64,000 nucleotides of DNA. Source: Pseudonocardiaceae bacterium (lineage in GTDB: Bacteria; Actinomycetota; Actinomycetes; Mycobacteriales; Pseudonocardiaceae). The notes beneath the pieces are model-generated. The model worked only from the letters and a program-made list of their open reading frames with translations, was not told the DNA's origin and did no database searches. Position 1 is the stretch's first letter. Every line of letters begins with the position of its first letter. Both the position numbers and the translations under genes were made by a program. Positions 1 to 7,797 of the stretch are shown here, piece after piece. The DNA is taken from assembly GCA_009377865.1 (NCBI GenBank), contig WHTH01000009.1, forward strand, positions 1 to 64,000. The letters run 5' to 3'.

Positions 1-1
1 C

Positions 2-97
2 ACCACCGGCACGACTACGAGTCTACTACACTCGCTGTCCCAAGGCGTGATCGATGCCGCGCTGCTGAACCGGGGCTGGCAGGTGCACCCAAACTGA
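2..97 (+). CDS. 3' end of an unidentified gene (cut by window edge)
   Basis: An open frame enters from the left edge and stops at TGA 95-97, giving a C-terminus that reads GVIDAALLNRGWQVHPN. The stop lies inside the motif AACTGAGAC, which recurs three more times nearby. That resembles a transposase gene ending in its element's terminal repeat, but the 31 visible residues are too few to identify a family. Confidence 0.3.
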   Translation, partial: TTGTTTSLLHSLSQGVIDAALLNRGWQVHPN

Positions 98-108
98 GAC
101 CCCTCGCG
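92..108 (+). repeat. AACTGAGACC motif, copy 1
   Basis: AACTGAGACCCCTCGCG begins here. Further copies of AACTGAGAC lie at 307-315, 3342-3350 and 3354-3362, all in the same orientation. Copies 1 and 4 share AACTGAGACC followed by CTCGCG, and each sits about 70 nt before a tRNA-Ser 3' segment, so they belong to one duplicated arrangement. They may be remnants of an insertion-sequence end. Confidence 0.45.
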
Positions 109-161
109 TCCTGCGGTGAGGAGAAGGCCGACCGGCGTCAGCGTTTCCGCTGGTCAGAGGG

Positions 162-214
162 CGGAAGCGGAGGGATTCGACCCCCGGTCCCTTGCGGGAC
201 GCTCGCTTTCAAGG
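162..214 (-). repeat. Decayed copy of the tRNA-Ser 3' half (putative attachment-site duplicate)
   Basis: This stretch matches the anticodon-to-3'-end half of the intact tRNA-Ser at 3427-3480 in the same orientation, with one substitution and one deletion in the T-arm region. The 5' half is absent, so it cannot make a tRNA. The layout, an intact tRNA gene plus a distant direct repeat of its 3' half, is what a tRNA-targeting integrase leaves behind. No integrase gene is visible between the copies. Confidence 0.75.
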
Positions 215-404
215 GGTGCCGGTGGCCGTTCAGGCGGGTCCGCACAGGTCCTGAGCTGCGAAAACAGCAATGCCCGCAACCCCGGTAGCGGCCCCGCACG
301 CACCCGAACTGAGACCATGCCTTCCTCAGAGACCTGCTGCTCTTCACGCCGCTCACCCCCGTCCTGGCCGCATTGGTTATGGACAACCGTGAGACAGCGC
401 GAGA

Positions 405-830
405 TCGCTTGCTGCGGAACTCGCTGGCGTAGCCGATCAGCTCCGGGCGCGGCGGGTGCGGCACCGTCGATAGCCGGCCGTCGGGCTTCCACCCGCGCTG
501 CTCGTAGAACCGCCGCGCCCGGTGATTGGTCTCCTGCACCCACAGCCGAGCCTCGGACCCCAGCCGCCGCAGCTGGACAGTGCCTGCTCGTGCAGCTCGT
601 CGGCGACGCTCTGACCCCACTCCGACGGAAGCACGAAGAGCGCTTCGAGGCGCCCGGCAGCGACCGCCACGAGGCCGACCGGGCTGCCCGTCCCGTTCCG
701 CGATCAACACCTCATGACCATCACGGAGCGCGTCTTGCCACCGCCGGCGTGCCTGCTGGTCTGGGTAGTAGCGATCGGCGGGAAAGAATCCGGACCGGGT
801 CCGGCGCCGCCGGCAGGGGCGAGCGCTCGA
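405..830 (-). pseudogene. GNAT-family acetyltransferase pseudogene
   Basis: Three successive minus-strand reading frames together spell a GNAT-like protein. First come DRYYPDQQARRRWQDAL and HEVLIAERDGQP. In a second frame is VAAGRLEALFVLPSEWGQ, which resembles the acetyl-CoA-binding core. Back in the first frame is the C-terminal WVQETNHRARRFYEQRGWK followed by ELIGYA. At least two frameshifts separate them and no clean stop or start remains. Ends are approximate. Confidence 0.65.
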
Positions 831-1053
831 CCCGCCGGGCGTCGAGCAACTGTGCCCGCGACGTCCACAGCTGCGGGCTTCGCCCGTCGGAAGCGTGGCG
901 CTCGTACCAGGGACCGCTCCGGGCCGCTGCGCCGGCCACCGGGCAGCGCTCGCGTGCAGTAGCTCACTAACTTTGTGGCTTCGCCCTGAGCAGGACGGAC
1001 GCCCGCGGACGCGGGAGCGCGCCGACAGGTTTCGCCTCAGGTTGTCGCTCCAG

Positions 1054-2223
1054 TCAGCCCTTGAGCTGGAGGTGGCGTTCAAGGAGTCGGCTGACGGGCG
1101 GCAGCGCGGCCATGCGCAGGGGTAGGTCGCGCAGCCATAGCCGGAACGGATCTGCCGGCGCGTAGAGCCCCTTGACGCGACGACCCAGCTTCTGCTTCCT
1201 CTCCGCCTGCGGGCGCAGCTCACTCTCCCATGCGGACAGGGCGGCTGGAACGTCATCGGGATGGAGCTCCAGTGCCGCGCCGAGCAGATCCGCTCCTCCG
1301 ACGGCCAGGCTGGAGCCGAACCCGGCGAAGAGGGTGACGCACCAGGCGGCATCGCCCAGCAGAACCACTCGCCCGCGGCTCCAACGGTTCACGAGCATCT
1401 GACTGACGGAGTCGAAGTAGACGTCTTCGGCGGTCGGGAGCTGGGCCAGGACGTGCGGGGCAGCCCAGCCCATGTCGCCGTAGGTTCTCGTCAGCGCGAG
1501 CGTGGGCCCGTCGGTCAGGTCGCGGGTGACGTCATCGGTCCGAAAGCCGAAGAACGCGGCGGCACGTTGCTGCCCCAGGCTGATGACGGCCAGCGTCCGG
1601 CCGGTGTCGGTCAACGCCGAGGTCGCGCGCTCGGTCACGACGTCGGGTAGTTCGTCGAGCATGAACACCCCGACCATGTGGCCGAGGTCGAGCCGAAAGT
1701 CCTCCTCCGGGCCGAACGCGAGTGCGCGAGTCGCGGAGTGGAGGCCGTCGGCGCCGATCACCAGGTCCGCTGTCTCCTCGGTTCCGTCGCTGAGGGCGAG
1801 GTGCACCTCCCGCTCGGATTGGGAGATGGTGTCGATCGTGGTGCCGAAGCGAAGGTCGACCTTGTCGCGGATCGCCTCGTAGAGCACGTCCTCGATGTCT
1901 CCGCGCAGGACGTTGAGGGCACGTTCGCCGAGCATGGCCCGCACGGTGGGGCCGGGCACGGAGAACCGCCGTTTACCGTTCGGCGCCACGTAGACCAGCT
2001 CGTCGGGCGTGATGTGCCGCAGCCTGAGCGCGGGGAGGAGACCCATACGTTCGGCAGCGTCGTAGCCGATGCCGGAGAAGGTGACGGCGTACCCGCCCGG
2101 CCGGCGGGCCGGGGCGCGCTCGACCACGATGGGCTCCCAACCGGCTTCGCGCAGCCGGTGGGCGGCGGCGAGGCCGGCGATCCCAGCGCCGATGATGACG
2201 GCGCGCTTGGGTGACCTGGTCAT
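1054..2223 (-). CDS. FAD-dependent monooxygenase (PHBH/TetX-type fold)
   Basis: A 389-residue group A flavoprotein monooxygenase, expected to hydroxylate a small aromatic or polyketide-like molecule with NAD(P)H and O2 in the cytoplasm. It has the N-terminal dinucleotide motif GAGIAG (residues 12-17), the DG motif GADGLHSATR (157-166), and the second FAD motif LLGDAA followed by GFGSSLAVGG. Length and motif order are normal for the family. It begins one base after the stop of the TetR gene upstream, so the pair is a single transcription unit and the TetR protein is the probable regulator. Substrate cannot be inferred. Confidence 0.9.
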   Translation of the reverse strand: MTRSPKRAVIIGAGIAGLAAAHRLREAGWEPIVVERAPARRPGGYAVTFSGIGYDAAERMGLLPALRLRHITPDELVYVAPNGKRRFSVPGPTVRAMLGERALNVLRGDIEDVLYEAIRDKVDLRFGTTIDTISQSEREVHLALSDGTEETADLVIGADGLHSATRALAFGPEEDFRLDLGHMVGVFMLDELPDVVTERATSALTDTGRTLAVISLGQQRAAAFFGFRTDDVTRDLTDGPTLALTRTYGDMGWAAPHVLAQLPTAEDVYFDSVSQMLVNRWSRGRVVLLGDAAWCVTLFAGFGSSLAVGGADLLGAALELHPDDVPAALSAWESELRPQAERKQKLGRRVKGLYAPADPFRLWLRDLPLRMAALPPVSRLLERHLQLKG

Positions 2224-2224
2224 G

Positions 2225-2845
2225 TCAGTTGGTTCCTTCCCTGCGTGTGAGACCTGCGGCGACGATGTCGATCAGCAGATCGAGGATCTCGGGGTACCGA
2301 CGGGGATCGCTGAGGCGCGCGGCGTGCATGGGTAGCAGCAACACCGCCTGCAGGACACCGGTGATCACCGCGGGTTCGGCGGGGATGAGGTCGCCGCTGG
2401 ACTGTCGCTGGCCGATGAAGGTGGTCAGGGCAGTGGCCGGGTTGTCCGGCTCAGCCGTGAGTCGTGACAGATCCAGCTTCCTGGCCACTGCCTCTAGCTC
2501 ATCCGGGTGAGTCATCAGCCTGCCGTAGAGCGGGTCCGTGGCCAGCTCGTCGATCGACGCGTGCAGGAATCTGCGCAATCCCTCCCGGGTGCTCGGCTCG
2601 GCCAGCAACGCCCCGTCGATCACCTTCTTTTTGACCGCGGACATCCGGGCCATCATCAGCTCCAGGTACAGCGCCTCCTTCGAGTCGAAGAAGAGGTAGA
2701 AGCTGCTCTTGGCGATGCCAGCCGGCGCGACGATGTCCTCCAGCGAGGTCTTCCGCAGGCCCTGCGTGGTGAACAGCCGGTGGCCAGCGTCCAGCAGCAC
2801 CTTTCTGATGCGGGTCTTCTCTACTCCGGAGAACGCGGGAGGCAT
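2225..2845 (-). CDS. TetR-family transcriptional regulator
   Basis: 206 residues. The N-terminal helix-turn-helix (about residues 28-55) carries the family hallmarks TTQGLRKTSLEDI and GIAKSSFYLFFDSKEAL. The C-terminal two thirds is the variable ligand-binding helical domain. It is the first gene of a two-gene operon with the FAD monooxygenase and probably represses both in response to the monooxygenase substrate (inference). ATG at 2845 fits the start of the DNA-binding domain. Confidence 0.9.
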   Translation of the reverse strand: MPPAFSGVEKTRIRKVLLDAGHRLFTTQGLRKTSLEDIVAPAGIAKSSFYLFFDSKEALYLELMMARMSAVKKKVIDGALLAEPSTREGLRRFLHASIDELATDPLYGRLMTHPDELEAVARKLDLSRLTAEPDNPATALTTFIGQRQSSGDLIPAEPAVITGVLQAVLLLPMHAARLSDPRRYPEILDLLIDIVAAGLTRREGTN

Positions 2846-3426
2846 GCGCGCACGCTACCTCCATACGAACAGAACGGACAAGTGTTTTCATCGGTTCTGC
2901 TCCCCGGGGCGCACCGACTACCTCACGCCGACACATCATTTCCGCTCGTCACCACCCGCATGGCGGTGGCATGGGGCTCCGGTCCCGCCCTGGCCTTGGG
3001 CCGACTGCTCACCGGAATCGGAGCGGTCCGACTTCAGCCGGGGCCGCCGCCGGGCCGACTTCCGTCGAAGGTCTACGGCACCCGGATGGCGCATCGCCCA
3101 CGACCTAACCTGCTGAGCAGCACGACCAGCGCCGCCGCGGCCGGGGGAAGACACCAGCAGTGAGGACTGCTACTACAAGCCCGCTCCAGACTCAGAGCGA
3201 CTCATGGCGCTGCCCGGGTTTGGCCTGGGCGAGTCGCTCGAAGGCGTAGGGCTGGCACGCCGCCCGCTGCCTTGTCCGCGCCGAGCATGTCGGCCGTCTA
3301 GGCGGCTAGAACACCACAGACGGACGCCTGCGTTAGGACACAACTGAGACCTCAACTGAGACCCTCGCGGCCGCCGGGAGACGTCCGGAGTAGCCGCCCG
3401 GGTCCTATAATCGCTGCTCAGCGCTG
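2846..3426. other. Non-coding stretch between tetR and tRNA-Ser
   Basis: No supportable gene. The first 60 bases should hold the tetR promoter/operator: GAACAGAACGGACAAGTG near 2865 has a loosely inverted partner GGTTCTG near 2894, but a clear -35/-10 pair is not visible. Two tandem AACTGAGAC motifs lie at 3342-3350 and 3354-3362. The rest is featureless GC-rich sequence and may be decayed coding DNA. Confidence 0.5.
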
Positions 3427-3511
3427 CGGAAGCGGGGGGATTCGAACCCCCGGTCCCTTGCGGGACGCTCGCTTTCAAGGCGAGTGCAATCGGCCGCTCT
3501 GCCACGCTTCC
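3427..3511 (-). tRNA. tRNA-Ser (anticodon UGA)
   Basis: On the minus strand the gene begins GGAAGCG at 3511 and its 3' acceptor strand CGCTTCC ends at 3428 with discriminator G at 3427, a perfect 7-bp acceptor stem. The anticodon stem-loop contains CTTGAAAGC (anticodon TGA). A long variable arm, as in class II serine tRNAs, precedes a T-arm with GGTTCGAATCC. CCA is not encoded. Its 3' half is repeated at 162-214. Confidence 0.97.
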
Positions 3512-3525
3512 ACCGGGCAGGTTAC

Positions 3526-3587
3526 GCGCGTGCTCGTGAGTGCGAGTCGGGGTGGCAACCCCTGTCTAGTCGCTCACGGGCACGCGC
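3526..3587. terminator. Long imperfect hairpin at the 3' end of the hypothetical gene
   Basis: Arms 3526-3545 and 3570-3587 pair almost perfectly (one bulged base, one mismatch), with an inner stem GGGGT/ACCCC at 3549-3553 and 3558-3562. The right arm includes the last codons and TAG stop of the adjacent minus-strand gene, so a transcript of that gene would fold here before reaching the tRNA. There is no T-run. The arms contain GTGAGTGCGA and TCGCTCAC, echoing the GTGAG...CTCAC palindromes elsewhere in the window. Confidence 0.5.
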
Positions 3588-4480
3588 TCCTGCTGCACGT
3601 CGCCGAGCTCGTTGCGCGGGATCGAGCCGCGCCACACCCGGTAGTCCACTTCGGCGAGACCGACGTCGCTGGCGTGCTGGCCATCATCGCCGAGGTAGTG
3701 CACCACGGCCTGGTTCGGACCGGACTCGATCAGCTCGACCGGCAGGCCCTGCCACGTCAGCCGCCACCGCAGCAGCACCAGCTCGTCGAGGTCGGATACC
3801 GATACGGCCTGCGCGTAGGTCCCAGCGTGCTCGAGGAATCCTTCCGGTACCGCATGACCAGGCAGCGGGTGCAGCGTGACCTCTCCCGGCCGGGGCCCGA
3901 AGTCGGCGTCGAAGTCGCCGCCCTGGTAACTGGCGACCAGGCCGCGCCGCACCGAGGGCCGCAGCGGCACCGGCGGCTGGTTCCACCGTCCCGGGCCGAG
4001 CACCACCGGGGCGGTGCCCACCCAGCCGATCTGCCGGTGCAGGTAGGCCGCGATGCGCTGCTCGGTGCCGTGATCGTCGATCCGCCACAGCTCGGTGCCG
4101 GCAGGGAACTCGAGCAGCTCCATCTGATAGACGTTGCGCTCGAACGGCGCGATGAACGGCACCGGGCTGTGTGCGTAGAACCGCAGCACGTGCAGGTCGG
4201 CGCAGCTCGGCCAGCCCGGCACCTGATCGAGCCCGTACCGTTTGGTCAGCACCGAGGCAGAACCGCTCGGGACGTCTTCGAGTCGCGTCACGAACCCGGC
4301 GACGCGGTGCGGGTCGAACCGCCCGGGGACGGTGACGTTGCCCAGCATCAGGTCCACCAGTCCCGGCAGCACGACCTTCTGCATCGGGGTGTCGGGCAGC
4401 AGTGCGGGTGCCGCGGGGGAAGGGTGCTGTGCGGATACGGCCGATACGAACGCCGCGCTTCCCGCGGGATCTGTCGTCAT
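3566..4480 (-). CDS. Conserved-looking hypothetical protein
   Basis: 304 residues from ATG 4480 (start MTTDPAGSAAF); a 28-codon longer frame exists, but its N-terminus looks like translated leader. No signal peptide or membrane segment is seen. The sequence is rich in W, Y and P, with a segment LRFYAHSPVPFIAPFERNVY near the middle. I do not recognise the family. It is transcribed away from the marR-oxidase pair on the same strand. Codon usage is normal for the genome, so it is probably a real gene. Confidence 0.65.
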   Translation of the reverse strand: MTTDPAGSAAFVSAVSAQHPSPAAPALLPDTPMQKVVLPGLVDLMLGNVTVPGRFDPHRVAGFVTRLEDVPSGSASVLTKRYGLDQVPGWPSCADLHVLRFYAHSPVPFIAPFERNVYQMELLEFPAGTELWRIDDHGTEQRIAAYLHRQIGWVGTAPVVLGPGRWNQPPVPLRPSVRRGLVASYQGGDFDADFGPRPGEVTLHPLPGHAVPEGFLEHAGTYAQAVSVSDLDELVLLRWRLTWQGLPVELIESGPNQAVVHYLGDDGQHASDVGLAEVDYRVWRGSIPRNELGDVQQERVPVSD

Positions 4481-4571
4481 GAGGTTCCCTACCCCCACTA
4501 CCCGGGACGTGTCCCGGTCACCGTCAGCCAGACCCGTCGAAGGTACTACGCCATCCGCTGGCATGGAGCGA

Positions 4572-5129
4572 TCAACAGTATCCTTGCGACGCTCCGAGGC
4601 GAAGCGCCTCGGTCACCCGCTCGAACACCCGTGCCAGGACGGCCCGCTCCTCGGCCGACAGCTCGTCGACGAGGTGAGCGCGAACTCCCTCGACGTGTGT
4701 GGGTGCGGCCGTGCGGAGCACCTCGCGGCCGTGCTCGGTGAGCACCGCGAACACGCCGCGCCCGTCGCTGTTGCAACCCTCCCGCAGCACCAGCCCATCC
4801 TTCTCCATCCGCGCGATCTGGTGCGAGACCCGGCTCTTCGAGGACGCGACGAGCCCGGCAAGCAAGCTCATCCGGATGCGGCCGTCGGGCGCCTCGGACA
4901 GCCGCACCAGCAACTCGTAGTCAGCCAGTGCCAGACCGTGCGCCTCCTGCAGGTCGCGGTGCAGCCGGTATTCGAGCAGCGCGCTGCCCACCACGTAGGC
5001 ACGCCATGCGCGCATCTCGTCGTCATCGAGCCACCGGGGCTGCTCGACCGGTTCGGCGGTCATCCCTGTCAGGCTAACCGCCGGCGCCTCCTCGCTCAGG
5101 GCGAGCGTTGCACGATCGATTCGCGTCAC
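4572..5129 (-). CDS. MarR-family transcriptional regulator
   Basis: Winged-helix regulator of 185 residues from GTG 5129, whose GTGA overlaps the stop of the upstream oxidase gene. Internal ATG 5063 gives 163 residues (MTAEPVEQPRW) and may be the true start. MarR features: ALADYELLVRLSEAPDGRIRM, the recognition region SSKSRVSHQIARMEKDGLV and the wing CNSDGRGVFAVLTEHGREV. Translational coupling to the FMN oxidase suggests it controls that enzyme. Confidence 0.87.
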   Translation of the reverse strand: MTRIDRATLALSEEAPAVSLTGMTAEPVEQPRWLDDDEMRAWRAYVVGSALLEYRLHRDLQEAHGLALADYELLVRLSEAPDGRIRMSLLAGLVASSKSRVSHQIARMEKDGLVLREGCNSDGRGVFAVLTEHGREVLRTAAPTHVEGVRAHLVDELSAEERAVLARVFERVTEALRLGASQGYC

Positions 5130-6298
5130 GCCTCGGTGATCACCGATTCGACGCTCAGCTCGTCGGGCCTTGCATGTCCGGACAGCGCGAGGGTGAGGTC
5201 GAGATCGGCGAGCAGCGCGCGCAGCACGTCAGTCACACCGCGCTCGCCGGCCAGCCCGAGCCCGTAGATCCACGGCCGGCCGAGCAGCACGGCCCGCGCG
5301 CCGAGCGCCAGCGCGACCAGCACGTCGGCCCCGCAGCGGATCCCGGAGTCGAACAGCACCGGGCCACGGTCGTCGACGGCGCCCACCACCGCAGGCAGGC
5401 AGTCCAGCGCCCCGCGCGCCCCGTCCACCTGACGTCCACCGTGGTTGGAGACCACGATGCCGTCCGCGCCGGCATCGAGCGCCGCGCGGGCGTCGTCGGG
5501 ATGGCAGACCCCCTTGACGAGGATCGGCAGGCTCGTCCACTCGCGCAGCAGGGTGAGATCGGAGAACGTCAGCTCCGGGTTGCCGAACAGCCCCGCCCAC
5601 GTCAGCACGGCCGCCTGCATGGCCTCATCGGACGACTCGGGCGGCTCGGCCAGCCGGGAGCGGAAGACCGGGTCCGACAGGTAGTTCGCGATGCCCTCCG
5701 CGTGCAGGAACGGCAGGTGGGCCAGCTCCAGGTCCCGTGGCCGCCAGCCCAGCGCCCACGTGTCGACGGTCACGACGATCGCGCGGTTGTCCGCCTGCTC
5801 GGCGCGGCGCACCAGCGACTCGGCGAGCTCCGGGTCGCGGGGCCAGTACAGCTGAAACCAGCGCTGGGCATCGGGAGCCGCTGCGGCGACGTCCTCGATC
5901 GACGTCGACGAGGCGGTTGACAGCACGCTCGTGACGCCGATCGTGGCCGCTGCGTTAATGACGGCGCGGTCCGCGTCGGGGTGCACCAGTCCCAGCGCGC
6001 CGACCGGCGCGGTGAGTACCGGCGCGGACATCGGTGTCCCGAGCAGTGTGGTGGACAGCTCCCGCTCGGTGATACCGCGCAGCATCCTCGGCACGATCCG
6101 ATGCCGCCCGAAGGCCTCGCGGTTGGCGGCCACGGTGCGTTCCGAAGAGGCGCCACCGGCGACGTAGCCGAACGCCTCGGGGGACAGCGCGCTCCGCGCC
6201 GCGTGCTCCAGCCCCTCCGCGCTCATCGGCAGTTCCGGCCGCTGTCCACCGAGCCCGCGCAGGAAGATCTCGCTCTGGATATCACCGAAATGGGGCAT
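5126..6298 (-). CDS. FMN-dependent alpha-hydroxy-acid oxidising enzyme (lactate 2-monooxygenase/oxidase type)
   Basis: 390 residues, one TIM barrel. It should oxidise a 2-hydroxy acid such as lactate with FMN, using O2 or an electron-transfer partner. Visible active-site signature: SNHGGRQVDG (284-293), with His286 the proton acceptor and Arg289 the carboxylate binder. Lys262 in ILVKG and the phosphate-binding run DSGIRCG...GARAVLLGRP are also present. The N-terminal segment (FGDIQSEIFLRGL) resembles lactate 2-monooxygenases. First gene of a pair with marR. Confidence 0.88.
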   Translation of the reverse strand: MPHFGDIQSEIFLRGLGGQRPELPMSAEGLEHAARSALSPEAFGYVAGGASSERTVAANREAFGRHRIVPRMLRGITERELSTTLLGTPMSAPVLTAPVGALGLVHPDADRAVINAAATIGVTSVLSTASSTSIEDVAAAAPDAQRWFQLYWPRDPELAESLVRRAEQADNRAIVVTVDTWALGWRPRDLELAHLPFLHAEGIANYLSDPVFRSRLAEPPESSDEAMQAAVLTWAGLFGNPELTFSDLTLLREWTSLPILVKGVCHPDDARAALDAGADGIVVSNHGGRQVDGARGALDCLPAVVGAVDDRGPVLFDSGIRCGADVLVALALGARAVLLGRPWIYGLGLAGERGVTDVLRALLADLDLTLALSGHARPDELSVESVITEA

Positions 6299-6907
6299 GA
6301 CCCGAGGACCCTAACTGCTCCTCAGGCGGCCGATCCTCGGACCGGGCGCCGAGCAGTGCGCGGCAGCCCCCAAGGCCATCCACCTCGAGCGTCCACTGCG
6401 GGCGAACGAGCTGGTCGCACGTCAGCAGCATCCGGATCTTCGTGACCTTCTCGCCGCGCCGGACATGGGTCGTGCTGCCGTCCTCGCGGTACCCGAGCTT
6501 GCGGCTGACCGCCATGGACGTGGGATTGTCGCTGAACGCGCCCGAGCGCGCAGTGACGGCGCCCAGGTGGTCGAAGGCCAGCAGCAGCACCGCGGCGCGC
6601 ATCTCCGTGCCGTAACCGCGACCCTGGTGCTCGCGGCCGAGCCAGGAGCCGGTGGAGACCTCCCGGGTGATCGCGAAGTCGCGGCCCGGACGGCCCAGGA
6701 GTGCTGCACCACCCCGGTCACCAACTCGTCGACGGGCTGGTCGGTCCACGGCGTGGCGAAGGGCATCTCCTCCGGCGGGTGCACCCCGCACGCAGCCATC
6801 GCGGCCAGTTCTCGCAGCCCCTCGTCGTCGTCCGGCCGCAACATCAGCCGCGAGGTGCGCAGCACGAGATGGCGCAACGGCCACGGGTCCGGGATCTGCT
6901 CGTCCAT
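6282..6907 (-). pseudogene. RimJ/RimL-type GNAT acetyltransferase pseudogene
   Basis: The N-terminal part (MDEQIPDPWPLRHLVLRTSR through QPVDELVTGVVQHSW) lies in one frame. The C-terminal part (DFAITREVSTGSWLGREHQG, then FDHLGAVTARSGAFSDNPTS and KLGY) lies in another. Where they meet, near 6690, about 25 residues normally present are missing as well. The gene is therefore broken by a deletion with frameshift. Its 3' end overlaps the start of the oxidase gene by 17 bases. Confidence 0.75.
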
Positions 6908-6986
6908 GCCCGCCACGCTGAGCGGTGCTGGGTCGCCCCGCAACCAATTTGCCCCCGACAGTCGAGCAGGTCAGGTGACGTTTCGC

Positions 6987-7108
6987 GCGCCTTTGCTTTG
7001 AGTCGTCGGGTGACTCATCGGCGGTCGGGTCCGTCACAGTGGCGGGTGCGTAGCCAGCGCGCAGGGTCGGCATGCGGTGATGCATGGGGCGACTCAAAGC
7101 AAAGGCGC
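6987..7108. repeat. 19-bp perfect inverted repeat (CGACTCAAAGCAAAGGCGC family)
   Basis: Positions 6987-7005 read GCGCCTTTGCTTTGAGTCG and 7090-7108 read its exact complement, separated by 84 bp. Related copies stand alone at 33814-33831 and 61016-61030. The interval contains no gene. It lies upstream of the HTH gene at 7241, so it could be a small non-autonomous element or a structured leader. Confidence 0.7.
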
Positions 7109-7240
7109 TGTGAAACCTCCCCGCGCGACCGCCTGCACGACGCGGAGCAGGCAGTTGCCCACATGAGACCAGTTGTCCACAACGAGACGAGCCGTCGTTG
7201 CGGGTTCGACACATCGCGCTCCACGCTCGCCCGCGTGGAC

Positions 7241-7786
7241 ATGATCGAGGAGTTCCCGGTGAGCGGCTACGTGCGCCAGGCGCGGCGCCGCGCCAAGCTG
7301 AACCAGCGTGAGCTCGCCGAACGGGCCGAAACGAGCCAGAGCACGATCGCACGGGCAGAGACGGGCAGCGGCGCACTGACCGTGCCGGTACTGCTGCGGG
7401 TGCTGCGCGCAGGCGGCATGCACCTGGCCGTGGTCGACGGACGGGGTCGGTGGGTTCCCCCGCTGCAGGAACCGCCGGAGACCCGTGATCTCGCTGGCCG
7501 CCGTTTCCCCGCTCACCTCGACCTGATCCTCGATCCCCACAGTGGAGACTGGTGGGGCGACCGGTACGGCTTGCTCCGCCCGCCGGAGACGTTCCACCGC
7601 GACCCCCGCGCGCGGCTCGCGCACCGCCAGCAGGCCCACGCCTGGCGCGGCATCGGCACCCACGGGATCTGGAAGACCGGCTGGCGCGACACGGCCGGCC
7701 CAAGAAACGGCGACGGCCCACCAGGGGAGAGATACGAACCGCCGTGGCAGCAAGGCGGCGCCGCGGCCGGCACGAAGGGCGACTAG
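7241..7786 (+). CDS. Xre-type helix-turn-helix protein
   Basis: 181 residues from ATG 7241 (GTG 7235 is an in-frame alternative). Residues about 8-55 form a Cro/CI-type HTH: GYVRQARRRAKLNQRELAER, TSQSTIARAETG, then a helix with LLRVLRAGG. The remaining 120 residues are rich in W, R and P, with no domain I recognise. A transcriptional regulator of unknown target. It ends 11 bases before the quinone oxidoreductase gene and is probably co-transcribed with it. Confidence 0.8.
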   Translation: MIEEFPVSGYVRQARRRAKLNQRELAERAETSQSTIARAETGSGALTVPVLLRVLRAGGMHLAVVDGRGRWVPPLQEPPETRDLAGRRFPAHLDLILDPHSGDWWGDRYGLLRPPETFHRDPRARLAHRQQAHAWRGIGTHGIWKTGWRDTAGPRNGDGPPGERYEPPWQQGGAAAGTKGD

Positions 7787-7797
7787 CGTCGCGGACC

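Noticed and set aside
2850-2900. TetR operator near 2865-2900
   Set aside because: The inverted halves (CAGAAC/GTTCTG) are short and 18 nt or more apart; too weak to list as a site.
1-3511. Complete integrative element at tRNA-Ser
   Set aside because: No integrase, excisionase or conjugation gene between the repeats; only the footprint is reported.
7173-7182. TTGTCCACAA as a DnaA box marking an origin
   Set aside because: Single site without clustering, AT-rich unwinding region or replication genes.
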